Assembly: GCF_000510265.1 (NCBI RefSeq)
Contig: NZ_CP006745.1
Span: 1,261,654 to 1,325,653 of the forward strand
Length of the DNA stretch: 64,000 nt
Direction of reading: 5' to 3'
From: Candidatus Endolissoclinum faulkneri L5
GTDB taxonomy: Bacteria; Pseudomonadota; Alphaproteobacteria; Thalassobaculales; Thalassobaculaceae
The notes below the pieces were generated by a model, which saw only the letters and a program-made list of their open reading frames with translations, was not told the DNA's origin and searched no databases. Of this stretch, positions 47,090-57,405 are shown piece after piece (position 1 is the first letter of the stretch; every line of letters begins with the position of its first letter). The translations under genes and the position numbers were made by a program.

Positions 47090-47593
47090 TTTAATTAGCA
47101 TAATTGCTGTCGCTATTGTTTGACTGTACGACATTCAAGCCATACTACGAATTAAAGTATAATTAGTAGATTCAATTAATAATTAGATGATCATATAGAA
47201 TGAAACGCACTTGATAATAATATCAAATATAAATTTGATATTATTATCATTAGAAAGTTCAAAATATAACAATGCTTTCCCAACCTAATTGCTTAAAATT
47301 TACAAAACGGCTGGAATAATACATTAAAATGCGTTTTGTATATGCTAGATAAAAATTAATGACCCGATGACAAGATTTGTTATTTCCTGTTTAAACATAC
47401 ACAACCAAATACCTCACTAAAGTTAAGAATAAATGGATTCTTTGCATTAACCTGTAAACTGTAGATAAATTTTATACTTCAATCGGATGATTTTTAAATA
47501 CATGCTTCAACAATAACTACTACGAAAGTTTCGCATAGAGTTCTAAATTTCTTTAATCAAGCCGTATTTGATTCCAAGCAAAAATTTATATAA
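47090..47593. other. Intergenic stretch between the convergent aguA and secA genes
   Basis: It contains a perfect 17-bp-arm hairpin (47212-47249); nothing else recognised. Confidence 0.6.
47212..47249. terminator. Perfect AT-rich inverted repeat between convergent genes, possible bidirectional terminator
   Basis: TGATAATAATATCAAAT (47212-47228), loop ATAA, then ATTTGATATTATTATCA (47233-47249). It lies 123 bp after the aguA stop and 345 bp after the secA stop. Position suits a shared terminator, but low GC and the absence of a clean T tract argue against a standard intrinsic one. Confidence 0.35.
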
Positions 47594-50356
47594 TCATTTA
47601 AATCTGCCATGACAGTGCTTATACTTCTTACCAGATCCGCACGGGCATCGCGCGTTACGTTGAGTGTTGTTCCAAACTGCCAATTTATTCAGCCCTGAGA
47701 TTGTCCGATCAATAGGTAACTGCGGTAATAAAGTCGTTTTACGCAGATCAGTGAGCGAGACTACCCCATAACCGTCTTCTCTAACTGAGCTATTTGCTTG
47801 ACCATTTATTAATTGATTGTTTATAATTCGATTATTAGCAGTTTTGCCTGCATTGATTATTGCAATATTATCTAATGACTGTGTGGGGATTTCTAAATGT
47901 GCAATTGTACAAGTTACGCTAGTACGCAAATCAGCCAACATCTTCTCAAATAAGCAGAATGCTTCGCGCTTGTACTCATTTAACGGGTCTCTTTGGGCAT
48001 ACGCCCTTAAATTAATGCCTTGGCGAAGATAATCAAGCGATAACAAGTGATCCTTCCACAATTGATCTAACTTATGTAATAATAACTGTTTTTCGGCCAT
48101 TCTCATCAATTTCGAGCCCAAATTAATATCCTTCTCACTCATGTGCAAATTAGAAAATTTATAAACACGTTCCAGGATATCTTGCTTGGTTATAAATTCT
48201 TCCTTAGCCCATTCATGCAGGGGTAAGTTTAGTGCAAGTAAATTCACTATCTGATCATTCAACCATTCCAAATCCCATTGATGAGAATATGAGCCTTCTT
48301 CAATTGCCTGAGTAACGATGTCATCAATTGCTTCTTTACGCATCTCTGTAACTAGCTCATGTACGTCAGGCAAGCGCATAATCTCCCTACGCTGTTCATA
48401 AATTATCTTGCGCTGATCATTCATGACATCATCAAATTTCAATAGTTGCTTACGAATCTCAAAATTACGAGCTTCTACTTTATGTTGTGCCTTTGCTAAG
48501 GCTTTATTAATCCATGGATGAACAATTGCCTCTCCTTCTTGCAAACCAAACTTTTTTAACATCCCGTCAATCAATTCAGAGCCAAAAATACGCATTAGAT
48601 CGTCTTCTAAGGATAAGAAAAATTTAGACCGTCCTGGATCACCTTGACGACCTGAACGACCACGTAACTGATTATCAATACGCCGACTCTCATGACGTTC
48701 AGTAGCAATTACACATAGACCGCCTGCTGCTAATGCTTTATTTTTATCTGCTTCAACTTCAGCAGTAACCTTATCAACAATTTGTAGCCGTGCGCCCTCA
48801 TCGTGCACACCCTCCAGGGCTTGAATTAAACACATCTCTATATTTCCACCCAACTGAATGTCTGTACCGCGTCCTGCCATATTAGTAGCTATAGTCACAG
48901 ACCCAGGACGACCTGCCTGAGCAATTATATGAGATTCCTCTTCATGAAAGCGAGCATTCAAAACTTTATGCGGAATTTTGCGCTGTTTTAAAATTTTGGA
49001 AACAGATTCTGAGTTTTCGATTGATATAGTCCCAACCAGTACCGGACGCCCTCTATTACGATATTCCTCAATCGTTTTTACAACCGCTTCGTATTTTTCT
49101 TTAATGGTCCGATAAACCTCATCGTCTTCGTCAATACGCACAACAGGAGCGTTAGTAGGAATCTCTACAACCTCGAGTTGATAAATTTCTCGAAATTCAG
49201 ACGCTTCCGTCATTGCTGTACCAGTCATACCGGCCAATCTGGGATAAAGACGAAAATAATTTTGAAAAGTTATTGATGCTAAAGTCTGGTTTTCATTCTG
49301 TATGGCAACTCCTTCTTTAGCCTCTAGTGCTTGATGCAAACCATCGGAATAGCGACGACCATCCATGGCTCGCCCCGTAAATTCGTCAATAATGACTACT
49401 CGATTATTTTTTACAATATAATCAGTGTCACGCGAAAAAAGCTTGTGAGCGCGTAAAGCTTGATTGATGTGGTGCACCAAGCTAATGTTCTGCACATCGT
49501 ATAAAGCACCCACACGTATAATGCCAGCGTCAACGAGCAAAAGCTCAATCTTGTCGACGCCTTCGTCATTTAAGATGATTGTTCTATGCTTTTCATCTTT
49601 TTCATAGTGATCGTCTTCCAAATACAGAATTAGCTCGTTAATCTGACTATATAATTGTAAATTATCTTCGGCTGGACCAGAAATAATTAACGGTGTGCGG
49701 GCCTCATCAATAAGAATTGAATCAACCTCATCAACAAGAGCATAATGGAAATCCCGCTGGGTCATATCTTCCAATCGGAACTTCATGTTATCTCGTAAAT
49801 AGTCAAAGCCAAATTCATTATTAGTCCCATATGTTATGTCGCAAGCGTAAGCTGCTTTACGTTCACTATCTTCAAGATCGTGTACAATACAGCCAACTGT
49901 TAGACCAAGAAAATTATACACCCGCCCCATCCAAGCAGCATCACGCTTAGCTAGATAATCATTCACCGTCACCACATGAACTCCGGCGGCAAGCAAGGCA
50001 TTTAAGTATACCGGTAAAGTCGCAACCAGAGTCTTACCTTCCCCAGTTTTAATTTCAGTAATTCGACCTTGATGTAAAAAAATACCACCCAAAATTTGAA
50101 CATCAAAATGGCGTTGCCCAAGAACCCTCTTAGATGATTCCCGCACCACAGCAAATGCTTCTTCCATAAGGTTGTCAACTGTTTCACCAGCAGCTAAACG
50201 TCTTCTAAAAAAAGCAGTCTTCTCCTGTAGAGCTTCATCTGACAGGCTTGCAATAACTATTTCGAAATTATTAATTGCATCTATGTGCTTTTGCATTCTT
50301 CTGATAATGCGATCGTTTTGCGAGCCAAATATAGCCCTAGCAATACCACTAAGCAT
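47594..50356 (-). CDS. secA: Protein translocase ATPase SecA
   Basis: SecA drives preprotein export through SecYEG. The 920-residue protein has the first nucleotide-binding fold with Walker A TGEGKT (104-109) and [20 protein letters not shown], the preprotein-crosslinking region, the second fold with [15 protein letters not shown] and [18 protein letters not shown], the helical scaffold and wing domains, and a C-terminal zinc-binding SEC-C motif with Cys904, Cys906, Cys915 and His916, which binds SecB and lipids. GAGG about 7 nt upstream supports the ATG at 50356. It is divergent from the parvulin gene across 0.8 kb, a familiar alphaproteobacterial arrangement. Confidence 0.98.
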   Translation of the reverse strand: MLSGIARAIFGSQNDRIIRRMQKHIDAINNFEIVIASLSDEALQEKTAFFRRRLAAGETVDNLMEEAFAVVRESSKRVLGQRHFDVQILGGIFLHQGRITEIKTGEGKTLVATLPVYLNALLAAGVHVVTVNDYLAKRDAAWMGRVYNFLGLTVGCIVHDLEDSERKAAYACDITYGTNNEFGFDYLRDNMKFRLEDMTQRDFHYALVDEVDSILIDEARTPLIISGPAEDNLQLYSQINELILYLEDDHYEKDEKHRTIILNDEGVDKIELLLVDAGIIRVGALYDVQNISLVHHINQALRAHKLFSRDTDYIVKNNRVVIIDEFTGRAMDGRRYSDGLHQALEAKEGVAIQNENQTLASITFQNYFRLYPRLAGMTGTAMTEASEFREIYQLEVVEIPTNAPVVRIDEDDEVYRTIKEKYEAVVKTIEEYRNRGRPVLVGTISIENSESVSKILKQRKIPHKVLNARFHEEESHIIAQAGRPGSVTIATNMAGRGTDIQLGGNIEMCLIQALEGVHDEGARLQIVDKVTAEVEADKNKALAAGGLCVIATERHESRRIDNQLRGRSGRQGDPGRSKFFLSLEDDLMRIFGSELIDGMLKKFGLQEGEAIVHPWINKALAKAQHKVEARNFEIRKQLLKFDDVMNDQRKIIYEQRREIMRLPDVHELVTEMRKEAIDDIVTQAIEEGSYSHQWDLEWLNDQIVNLLALNLPLHEWAKEEFITKQDILERVYKFSNLHMSEKDINLGSKLMRMAEKQLLLHKLDQLWKDHLLSLDYLRQGINLRAYAQRDPLNEYKREAFCLFEKMLADLRTSVTCTIAHLEIPTQSLDNIAIINAGKTANNRIINNQLINGQANSSVREDGYGVVSLTDLRKTTLLPQLPIDRTISGLNKLAVWNNTQRNARCPCGSGKKYKHCHGRFK

Positions 50357-51185
50357 AGAAGATCCTCGAATATAAAATTACGCAAAACACCTACACAACG
50401 CTGGTAGGAAATTTAGGCGTGAATGCATCCCCTGTCAACGCACATGGATTAGTCAAACAATCTATATTAACCCGCTCATTAATTGATTGCTTTACTAATA
50501 AAGTTTGAAGAGTATAAATTGTCTGTAATTGAGATTTTACACCAATACCAAAAATGAATCATTGCTCATAGCGAACAAGATTTTCTTGACTAGGCAATAA
50601 TTTGTACAATTTTGCTAACTTTTAGCATTAAAGCGAGAAACATTCTCCTAAAATCTTCTTTTTGCGACTTTATTACCTTACTATATTTATCAATAAAAAA
50701 TTAAGTATGTTTAATTAACATGATTTCGTAACTAATTTATTTAATCTCTTAGAGTGTGCAAAATTCAAAAATTAACAAAATAGTAGATAGAACAAAATAG
50801 TAGTAATTATAATACACATTTAAACCAAACATTTCCAAGCAAATTCAATACTAAACGTTTACCAACAGACTCAATACAAAGTACAACTAAAATCCATTTG
50901 ATTGCATACTTTAGTTCAAATGTTTTAATATAATACAAATTTGATCATTGACATGTAGCGTAAGTAATATTCTCTATTTTCTTATAGAGGAGATAAAGCA
51001 ATATTAGTATAATGTATCAAGTATTCATCTGATAAATCTTTTGTATAGATTGAATAAAATTCTGCTCTGTGCAAATGTGCTTGCTAATCATCAAAAACTG
51101 GTTATGCTGCTAGTCGTTACAGTATCAAGCTAACCTAAAGATATTGCAGCACACCCGCGCATAAATTTTGAAAGGACACCCGCGT
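50357..51185. other. Divergent intergenic region between secA and the parvulin gene
   Basis: It should hold promoters for both directions. A TTGACA occurs at 50948-50953, but no TATAAT-like box lies at 16-18 bp from it. A small stem-loop (CTCTAT/ATAGAG, 50972-50989) is followed by GAGGAGATAA without a near ATG. Confidence 0.45.
51172..51176 (+). promoter_or_regulatory. Shine-Dalgarno site that sets the parvulin gene start
   Basis: AAGGA ends 9 nt before the ATG at 51186; the frame opens earlier at a TTG (51168) that precedes the site and is therefore an unlikely start. Confidence 0.6.
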
Positions 51186-52064
51186 ATGTTGTTCTCCCTG
51201 CGCCGTGCGGTCGGCGCTGCTTTAATTTTGCTTAATATTACTGTCTGTAGATCAGTAATCGCGCAAAACCATGAATTAAGACCAACGAGCGAATCATCTC
51301 TTGACTTAGCTACCGTTGTTGCGCGTGTTGATGATAACAAAATCACATTTGGCGAATTAATGACAATGAGGAATCATCTACCGGAACAGTACCAAAAATT
51401 GCCGCTAGATACTATCTACAAGCCAATGCTCAATCGAGCAATCGATCATATACTAATTACTAAGGAGGCTATTGCCAGCGGAATAGCCGAACAGAATGAC
51501 GTAAAGTTATTAATTAAAGAAGCAAAAGATCGCGTCATTACTGAAGTGTACCTCACTCAGAACATTGCCTCGAAAGTAACTGATAATCTCCTACGTAAGC
51601 GCTATAATGAAATCATTGCAAATCGAACAGATAAGCAAGAAATTAAAGCACGTCACATCCTGTTAAAAAGCGAAAAAGAAGCTAAAGATATCATTAAAGA
51701 GCTTGATAAAGGTGCTGATTTTGCTAAGCTAGCCAATGAGAAATCAACTGATCCGTCAGCCCTTCGTGGAGGTGATCTTGGTTGGTTTCAAGCTGATCAA
51801 ATGGTGCCAGCATTCTCAGATGTAGCATTCACCTTGAAGACTGGGACTTATACTAAAGTACCAGTCAAGAGCCAGTTTGGCTGGCATATAATACTTCTAG
51901 AAGACAAGCGAAAAGCAACCACACCTAGTTTTGATGAGATGCATGACCAACTTACTGCTGATATGACTAATGAGCTAATTCACTCACATTTAAAAATGTT
52001 ACGCAAAAAATCTAAAATTGATCGATTTGACATGAATGGTAAACCATTGCTAGAATATGATTGA
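51186..52064 (+). CDS. Exported parvulin-type peptidyl-prolyl cis-trans isomerase (PpiC/SurA-like)
   Basis: This is a periplasmic folding factor for exported and outer-membrane proteins. The 292-residue protein begins with a basic then hydrophobic segment (LFSLRRAVGAALILLNITV) fitting a signal peptide with likely cleavage after SVIAQ (about residue 27), then an N-terminal helical chaperone part, the PpiC rotamase core (KARHILLKSEKEAKDII through GGDLGWFQADQMVPAFSDVAF and FGWHIILLEDKR, about residues 128-230) and a short C-terminal helix. It lies directly upstream of argJ (48-bp gap) and divergent from secA, as in many alphaproteobacteria, so it may serve Sec-exported clients. Confidence 0.92.
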   Translation: MLFSLRRAVGAALILLNITVCRSVIAQNHELRPTSESSLDLATVVARVDDNKITFGELMTMRNHLPEQYQKLPLDTIYKPMLNRAIDHILITKEAIASGIAEQNDVKLLIKEAKDRVITEVYLTQNIASKVTDNLLRKRYNEIIANRTDKQEIKARHILLKSEKEAKDIIKELDKGADFAKLANEKSTDPSALRGGDLGWFQADQMVPAFSDVAFTLKTGTYTKVPVKSQFGWHIILLEDKRKATTPSFDEMHDQLTADMTNELIHSHLKMLRKKSKIDRFDMNGKPLLEYD

Positions 52065-52112
52065 TGAACTAATCGTCGTTAGATTATTAAAATTTTATAG
52101 AAAGAAATAACC

Positions 52113-53354
52113 ATGAAGCCGCTTCCGGTTTCTCCGCTAGCGCCAAATAAAAAACAGATTTTAACGCCTATTGCTGGTTGCCAAATGGCATCAAGAAACG
52201 CTAGTATATACTACGACGGACGATTCGATATGCTGTTGATGGCTTTTGACCCAGGGACAACTGTCGCAGGCGTTTTAACCACCAACAAAATGCCAGGCCC
52301 TTCAATTAATTGGTGCCGAAAACACCTTTCTTCCGGCACAGCTCGCGGTCTTGTGGTAAATGCGGGTAATGCGAACGTTTTTACAGGAACACATGGAATA
52401 GTGGCGTGCGCAGAGACAGCAAAATCAGCTGCAGCAGTACTGAAATGTCAACCACAAGAGGTCATGATAGCATCTACTGGCGTTATAGGTGAACCAATAC
52501 GCTACGAGCGAATAATTGCAAATCTACCGGCAGCACAAGCAGAACTAGCGGATGATGCATGGGAAATTGCAGCAGCTACTATCATGACCACTGACACCTT
52601 TGCAAAGATGGCATCACGCACGGCTAGTATCAACGGACACTCTGTGAAGATCAACGGAATTGCTAAGGGATCTGGTATGATCTCCCCTAATATGGCAACC
52701 ACTCTGTCCTTCATTGTAACTGACGCTAAATTACCTCCATCATTACTTAAGGCAATGCTAACCCGTGGAATAGAGCGTAGCTTTAATTTAATAACGGTTG
52801 ACGGTGACCAGTCCACTAGCGACATGGCAATGATCTTTGCCACCTGCAAAAGTGGGCCAGAAAATATAGAATTTAGTACTACAAAAGATCCTGCTTTGCG
52901 TGACTTTCGCAGAAAATTGTATGATCTATTGCATGATCTTGCAATACAAGTTGTGAGCGACGGTGAGGGAGCAAGCAAACTAATTAGAGTTGCAGTATCA
53001 GGTGCCGCTTCCGCGCTAGCAGCGAAGCGAATCGCTATGTCTATAGCTAACTCACCTCTAGTGAAAGCTGCGATCGCAGGAGCAGATGCCAACTGGGGTC
53101 GCATAGTAATGGCAGTCGGTAAGTCTGGTCAGAAAGCAAACCGAGATAAGCTCAGCATTGCAATTGGTGGCATCGAAGTAGCCAATAATGGAATGTGTGT
53201 AGCACGTTATGATAAGTCAAAGGTTAATACTCATATGAATAGTAAAAATATTGACATTGAAGTAGATGTGGGAGTGAGTCGTGGACGGTCTATAGTATGG
53301 ACCTGCGATTTAACTCACAGATACTTAGAGATTAATGCTGATTATCGCAATTAA
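52113..53354 (+). CDS. argJ: Bifunctional ornithine acetyltransferase / N-acetylglutamate synthase
   Basis: ArgJ transfers the acetyl group from N-acetylornithine to glutamate, closing the cyclic arginine pathway, and may also make N-acetylglutamate from acetyl-CoA. The 413-residue proenzyme cleaves itself into two subunits at Ala195-Thr196 in GSGMISPNMATT; Thr196 becomes the catalytic nucleophile. The oxyanion-hole region STGVIG and the NAGNANVFTG and GANWGR-like (GADANWGRIVMA) blocks are all present. AAGAAA-type purines precede the ATG. It shares orientation and probably a transcript with the parvulin gene. The mutT-like gene common downstream in relatives is missing; 1.8 kb of gene-free DNA follows. 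Confidence 0.97.
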   Translation: MKPLPVSPLAPNKKQILTPIAGCQMASRNASIYYDGRFDMLLMAFDPGTTVAGVLTTNKMPGPSINWCRKHLSSGTARGLVVNAGNANVFTGTHGIVACAETAKSAAAVLKCQPQEVMIASTGVIGEPIRYERIIANLPAAQAELADDAWEIAAATIMTTDTFAKMASRTASINGHSVKINGIAKGSGMISPNMATTLSFIVTDAKLPPSLLKAMLTRGIERSFNLITVDGDQSTSDMAMIFATCKSGPENIEFSTTKDPALRDFRRKLYDLLHDLAIQVVSDGEGASKLIRVAVSGAASALAAKRIAMSIANSPLVKAAIAGADANWGRIVMAVGKSGQKANRDKLSIAIGGIEVANNGMCVARYDKSKVNTHMNSKNIDIEVDVGVSRGRSIVWTCDLTHRYLEINADYRN

Positions 53355-55159
53355 AGTTCCTTCATATGTTTAACTAATAGCTCTAAGGTATCAGCTAACG
53401 CTTACGGTAATTGCGCTTGTTTGTTTTGCACTACACAATCGGTATTTAGATAAAAATAAAATATTAAATTTGCTAGACCTTCTAATATTAAGCAATAGAC
53501 TAAGATCTAGAGTAATGCACTCTATTAAAAATAACAAACTTTGCCAGCAGCAAAAAGCTATAATGAATGAGAGTATAACTTACGTTGTATTCAACTAACG
53601 CCCAGTAAGTAATTACTTATATGCAATGCTGCCTTAAAAAACAATAAAATTATCGCTGTAACTAAATTATTCATGTTTAAATTGCGCTTTCTATTGTAAG
53701 TTTAGGAATTTTTAAAAACTAATGAATAATTATTTTATACAGCTTAGTGCTATATAACTTGCTATATTTTAAAAGTAAAGTAATGATAATGTGTGTAGAA
53801 ATAAAAGATTATACTCAAGTATTACTTACTAAATTTTAATGTTGTAATTAACTCAATAGTTATTTAAATAAATTTTTTTAAAAATTACTTCTGGTTATGC
53901 GAGGTATAATATTTACGTTTATGCTTACCATTAAATATTCTGTAAGCTTTTGATCAAAACGCTTGTTAATATAAAAAATAGCTTAAAACCACTCAGCAAA
54001 AATTATCTCTTGGTCCTTTAGGCAGATATAAGAGCTAAATACGATAACTCTTATAACTGCTATTTCATAACTAATATTTCATATATTTAATTTATCAACA
54101 AGGATGAAAATAAAAGCATTTTACCGGTCGAACAATATAGACAACTTTATAAAGATTCTGCTTACATTATTAATTATTTACATTAAAATCTTTACAATCA
54201 GCTTTATATAGCATCATTTGTCTACTGATTGCTTGCTAAGTAAAGACAATATTGCGAATTGCTACAGAAAAATGAAAGCTCACGAGGGCCAATGCTTAAA
54301 AAAAAGAGCTTCGTAAATAAATATTCGTGTAATCAGCGATATTCGCAGATAAATTTCACAGATTTATAATATTTTATAAAACATTTTAAATAAACTAAGT
54401 ATTTTTTTAATTAAATTAAAGTTTATTTAAAATAAAATTTTTTGCTAAGCCTAAATTTTAGCAAATGACAACAAACTGTTGACTTGGCATACCTTAAGTT
54501 TAAGTAGGATAAGATACGTAAATATACTTTATATTTTCTCATATAATACAATGACTGATTAAGTTGTTTAGAGTAGCACACGTTTTAATTAGAATAGAAT
54601 AAAAATTTAACTATCTATCATTCTTAATAAGTTGTGAGATAAATTTTATTTTTGATATCGATTATCAAAAAATATTTGAATAAATAAATTCTATTGATTA
54701 ATTCTTATTCAAGAAGAACTGATTAGCTATTTAAATTGAATATTATACAGCATATTATTCGTAAATTTAAAATTATATTTTATTCATCAGCTAAAATTCG
54801 AATACAGTTCCGTCTTTAATTGGATAGATAAAAGTTCTTAGATAAAAATGAGGATTTATTAAAGCAAAATATATCAAATAACAAAGATTATTTCAATCTA
54901 GATTTAAATAACTAAATTTTACTGACTATGCCGCAAAAATAGAATATGATCTTATAAAGGATAAATTGCTATAAGTGCCACAATTAATTGCTAAAATTGC
55001 AATCATGCACAATAATATCACCTATATGAACCTCAATAAATTGTCCAGGTTATAAGATAAACTCGGCTAAATATCTTCTGGATGTTACAATCACATCCAA
55101 CTATTGTGACAACTAGCGATAATTCTAGAAATTATTTATATCCTAAGAATATAAAGCAA
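53355..55159. other. Gene-free AT-rich stretch between the convergent argJ and ndk genes
   Basis: No gene recognised. A 25-codon ORF at 54292-54369 has GAGG 4 nt upstream but no recognisable product. At 55085-55110, 50-75 bp after ndk, GTTACAAT and ATTGTGAC can form an 8-bp stem with one wobble, a weak terminator candidate. Confidence 0.5.
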
Positions 55160-55582
55160 TCAACCAACTATTTCATTGTCACTAAAAAATTGAGCAATCT
55201 CCACTCTCGCGGCTATAGCTGAATCAGAACCATGAACCGAATTCTCTTCTATTGATTTAGCAAAAACCTTACGAATCGTGCCGTCAGCAGCTCGGGTAGG
55301 ATCAGTATCTCCCATAAGATTACGATAAACACTTATCGCGCTCTCACCTTCTAAGACTTGAACTACAACTGGAGAAGATAGCATAAAATCCACAAGTTCG
55401 TCAAAAAAAGGACGATCCTTATGAAAGGCATAAAAAGTCTTGGCTTGCTCTTTGGTTAGCCGAATTCGCTTCTGAGCAACAATGTGCAAATCAGAATTTT
55501 CTATCAAAGTGATGATTGCACCAGTCAAGTTACGCTTGATAGCATCTGGCTTAATTATAGACAAAGTACGTTCTATGGCCAT
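55160..55582 (-). CDS. ndk: Nucleoside diphosphate kinase
   Basis: Ndk exchanges the gamma-phosphate between nucleoside triphosphates and diphosphates through a phosphohistidine. The 140-residue protein is full length, beginning with [10 protein letters not shown], and has the active-site His117 in ENSVHGSDS, plus Lys11 and the RNLMGDTDP block that binds nucleotide. It lies 142 bp downstream of holC on the same strand, matching the alphaproteobacterial pepA-holC-ndk order except that pepA is absent. Confidence 0.98.
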   Translation of the reverse strand: MAIERTLSIIKPDAIKRNLTGAIITLIENSDLHIVAQKRIRLTKEQAKTFYAFHKDRPFFDELVDFMLSSPVVVQVLEGESAISVYRNLMGDTDPTRAADGTIRKVFAKSIEENSVHGSDSAIAARVEIAQFFSDNEIVG

Positions 55583-55724
55583 TGCTCTCTCTTAGGTTAA
55601 TTTAAGTATTAATCTAAATTGCTTCTATAAAAGACTACTAATTTACCCGGCAATTTCATTGCGAATGCATTGAAAAAATCATGTCAAAAATCATTTATTA
55701 TACGATTGAACACAAAAAATATTA

Positions 55725-56174
55725 TCAAGCTATCTTAGCCCAGGAACCACCATTTTTCTGACGCCAACAAGTCAGTGCATGTCCAGCATCACGCGCTAAT
55801 TTCCAGCGTACTCTTGCAGCAGCAATCGAGTTATAATTATCACCATCAAACAGATCAAAAACCCGCTTAAAGCTAGTAAATTCAAAAGCTTTCTGTCGCT
55901 CAACAAGAAATAAAAACCTAGCTCCATTTGGATTTTCATTTCGATGAGTAAGCCAAATTGGTTGCAAATTAGCCTTATCATATTGTTGCGCTCCATGAGG
56001 TAGCCAGGATTTTTCATCATATACCCAAAGATGATAATCAAGAGCTTGCACTTTTTGGGGTGAAGCTAGCAGTACGACCGCACGTTCTCCCGCTGCTAAG
56101 GTTTTACCTAGCAATCTAGACAAGGCTTTATTTACTGTTACAGATGTTAGATGATAAAATACAATCTCAGTCAT
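55725..56174 (-). CDS. holC: DNA polymerase III chi subunit HolC
   Basis: Chi links the clamp loader to single-stranded-DNA-binding protein. The 149-residue product (from ATG 56174) has the family N-terminus MTEIVFYHLTSVTVNKALSR, the GERAVVLLASPQKVQALDYHLWVYD block, FLPHG-like SWLPHG, and a C-terminal half with FLFLVERQKA and DLFDGDNYNSIAAARVRW. The frame opens earlier at a TTG (56186); the ATG is preferred because GGAAG lies 5 nt upstream and the family begins at this point. It is followed by ndk. In E. coli chi pairs with psi (HolD), which is absent in alphaproteobacteria. Confidence 0.93.
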   Translation of the reverse strand: MTEIVFYHLTSVTVNKALSRLLGKTLAAGERAVVLLASPQKVQALDYHLWVYDEKSWLPHGAQQYDKANLQPIWLTHRNENPNGARFLFLVERQKAFEFTSFKRVFDLFDGDNYNSIAAARVRWKLARDAGHALTCWRQKNGGSWAKIA

Positions 56175-56513
56175 ATTAACTTCCAACTTGGAGGTAGTAG
56201 GGTATATTCATGTAATCAAAGCTACGAATTTCTATAGCCGCAGCTGCTAACAATACAGTAGCAAATTTTTTGCTGAGCATAACTACTTCAACTTAGCTGC
56301 CAGAACAACAATCAGATTAAGCGAATCGCTTACCAACTATCAGCTAATATAGCTCAGCTACTGTATATAAAATAGAAAGCGTTATTTAATTTATCTAGCT
56401 TTAAGGTAGCAAAATAAATTCTTTTACTTGCCTACAACAATTATACTAATAAAAATCTATACTAGATAAGCGCAATTACCGATATAAAAATTATAGGTGA
56501 AGATTTCATAATA

Positions 56514-56550
56514 TAAAATCATATAACGTACAATGTGTTATATGATTTTA
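56514..56550. repeat. Perfect inverted repeat, 14-bp arms, 9-nt loop
   Basis: TAAAATCATATAAC (56514-56527) and GTTATATGATTTTA (56537-56550), loop GTACAATGT. It lies 370 bp after the pgpA stop; no T tract follows on either strand. Confidence 0.75.
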
Positions 56551-56752
56551 GCTAATAAAATTTTTATAAAATAAAAATTTAACTAAACATATGTAATTGT
56601 CTAATTTTTTCTAAAAAAAAGATAAAAAACGTCTGCCTGACTCAACATATCATAAATATGAATTAATTAAAAACACTTGTAACTAGCAAAACAACAATCC
56701 TTAGGGCAATAAGGCTAACAATAACAACATTAGATTTGTTTTATTGATTTAT

Positions 56753-56784
56753 ATCAAGCAAATAAAAAATCAAGCAAATAAAAA
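56753..56784. repeat. Perfect 16-bp tandem duplication
   Basis: ATCAAGCAAATAAAAA occurs at 56753-56768 and 56769-56784. Confidence 0.9.
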
Positions 56785-56919
56785 CATTATACGAAAACTC
56801 TCAAAGAATTATAAATATAAATAACCTAATACTTTAGGTCAGAATATTGTATCGCTCCAATAAAAATAACTAAAGCGCATGTATCATTATAGTAAAAATT
56901 TATTATAATTAGCAGCAAT

Positions 56920-57405
56920 CTAAAAAAAACATAACCAAACCACTAAGCCAGTATAAGCGCCGGCAACCAAGTCGTCAAGTATTACGCCAATCGGACCGCG
57001 CATATTGTAATCGATCCAATTTGCTGGAAAAATTTTAGCAATGTCAATAAAGCGAAAAACAATAAAAGCAATCCCCCAATACAGTGGATTAAGCGGGCAA
57101 AACACTAGAGTTAACCATTGACCAGCCACCTCATCAATTACCACTACCTCAGGATCGTGAACACCTGTATTGTCTATGTATATCCAAGTTGCCCATGTCC
57201 CAACCCCTGCAGCCAAAATTACGGCACTCAGCAAAACCAGACGCCCGCCACTCTGTTGGGCAATTGGCCAAGCTGATATCGCTGCCAGCATCGATCCCCA
57301 AGTACCTGGAGCTTTGGGTAAATAACCAATTCCAAGCCCAGTAGCGATCAATCTCGCTACTGGGGTAAAAAAAAATTGACGAAGAGTAAAAAAAAATCTA
57401 TTCAC
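56920..57405 (-). CDS. pgpA: Phosphatidylglycerophosphatase A
   Basis: PgpA removes phosphate from phosphatidylglycerophosphate to give phosphatidylglycerol at the inner membrane. The 161-residue protein has the family block GLGIGYLPKAPGTWGSM (about 22-38), the acidic EVVVIDEVAGQW segment (metal binding) and the C-terminal DDLVAGAYTGLV motif, with several membrane spans. It overlaps the ispDF stop by 4 bp (57402-57405), so translation is coupled. Two 9-base A runs on the plus strand (57367-57375 and 57388-57396) encode phenylalanine triplets near the N-terminus and are potential slippage sites. The cinA gene that often follows is missing. Confidence 0.95.
   Translation of the reverse strand: MNRFFFTLRQFFFTPVARLIATGLGIGYLPKAPGTWGSMLAAISAWPIAQQSGGRLVLLSAVILAAGVGTWATWIYIDNTGVHDPEVVVIDEVAGQWLTLVFCPLNPLYWGIAFIVFRFIDIAKIFPANWIDYNMRGPIGVILDDLVAGAYTGLVVWLCFF

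Larger units (their letters stand above)
56175..56919. other. Gene-free stretch between pgpA and holC
   Basis: It contains a 14-bp-arm hairpin (56514-56550) and a perfect 16-bp tandem duplication (56753-56784). pepA, which commonly precedes holC, is not recognisable here. Confidence 0.55.
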
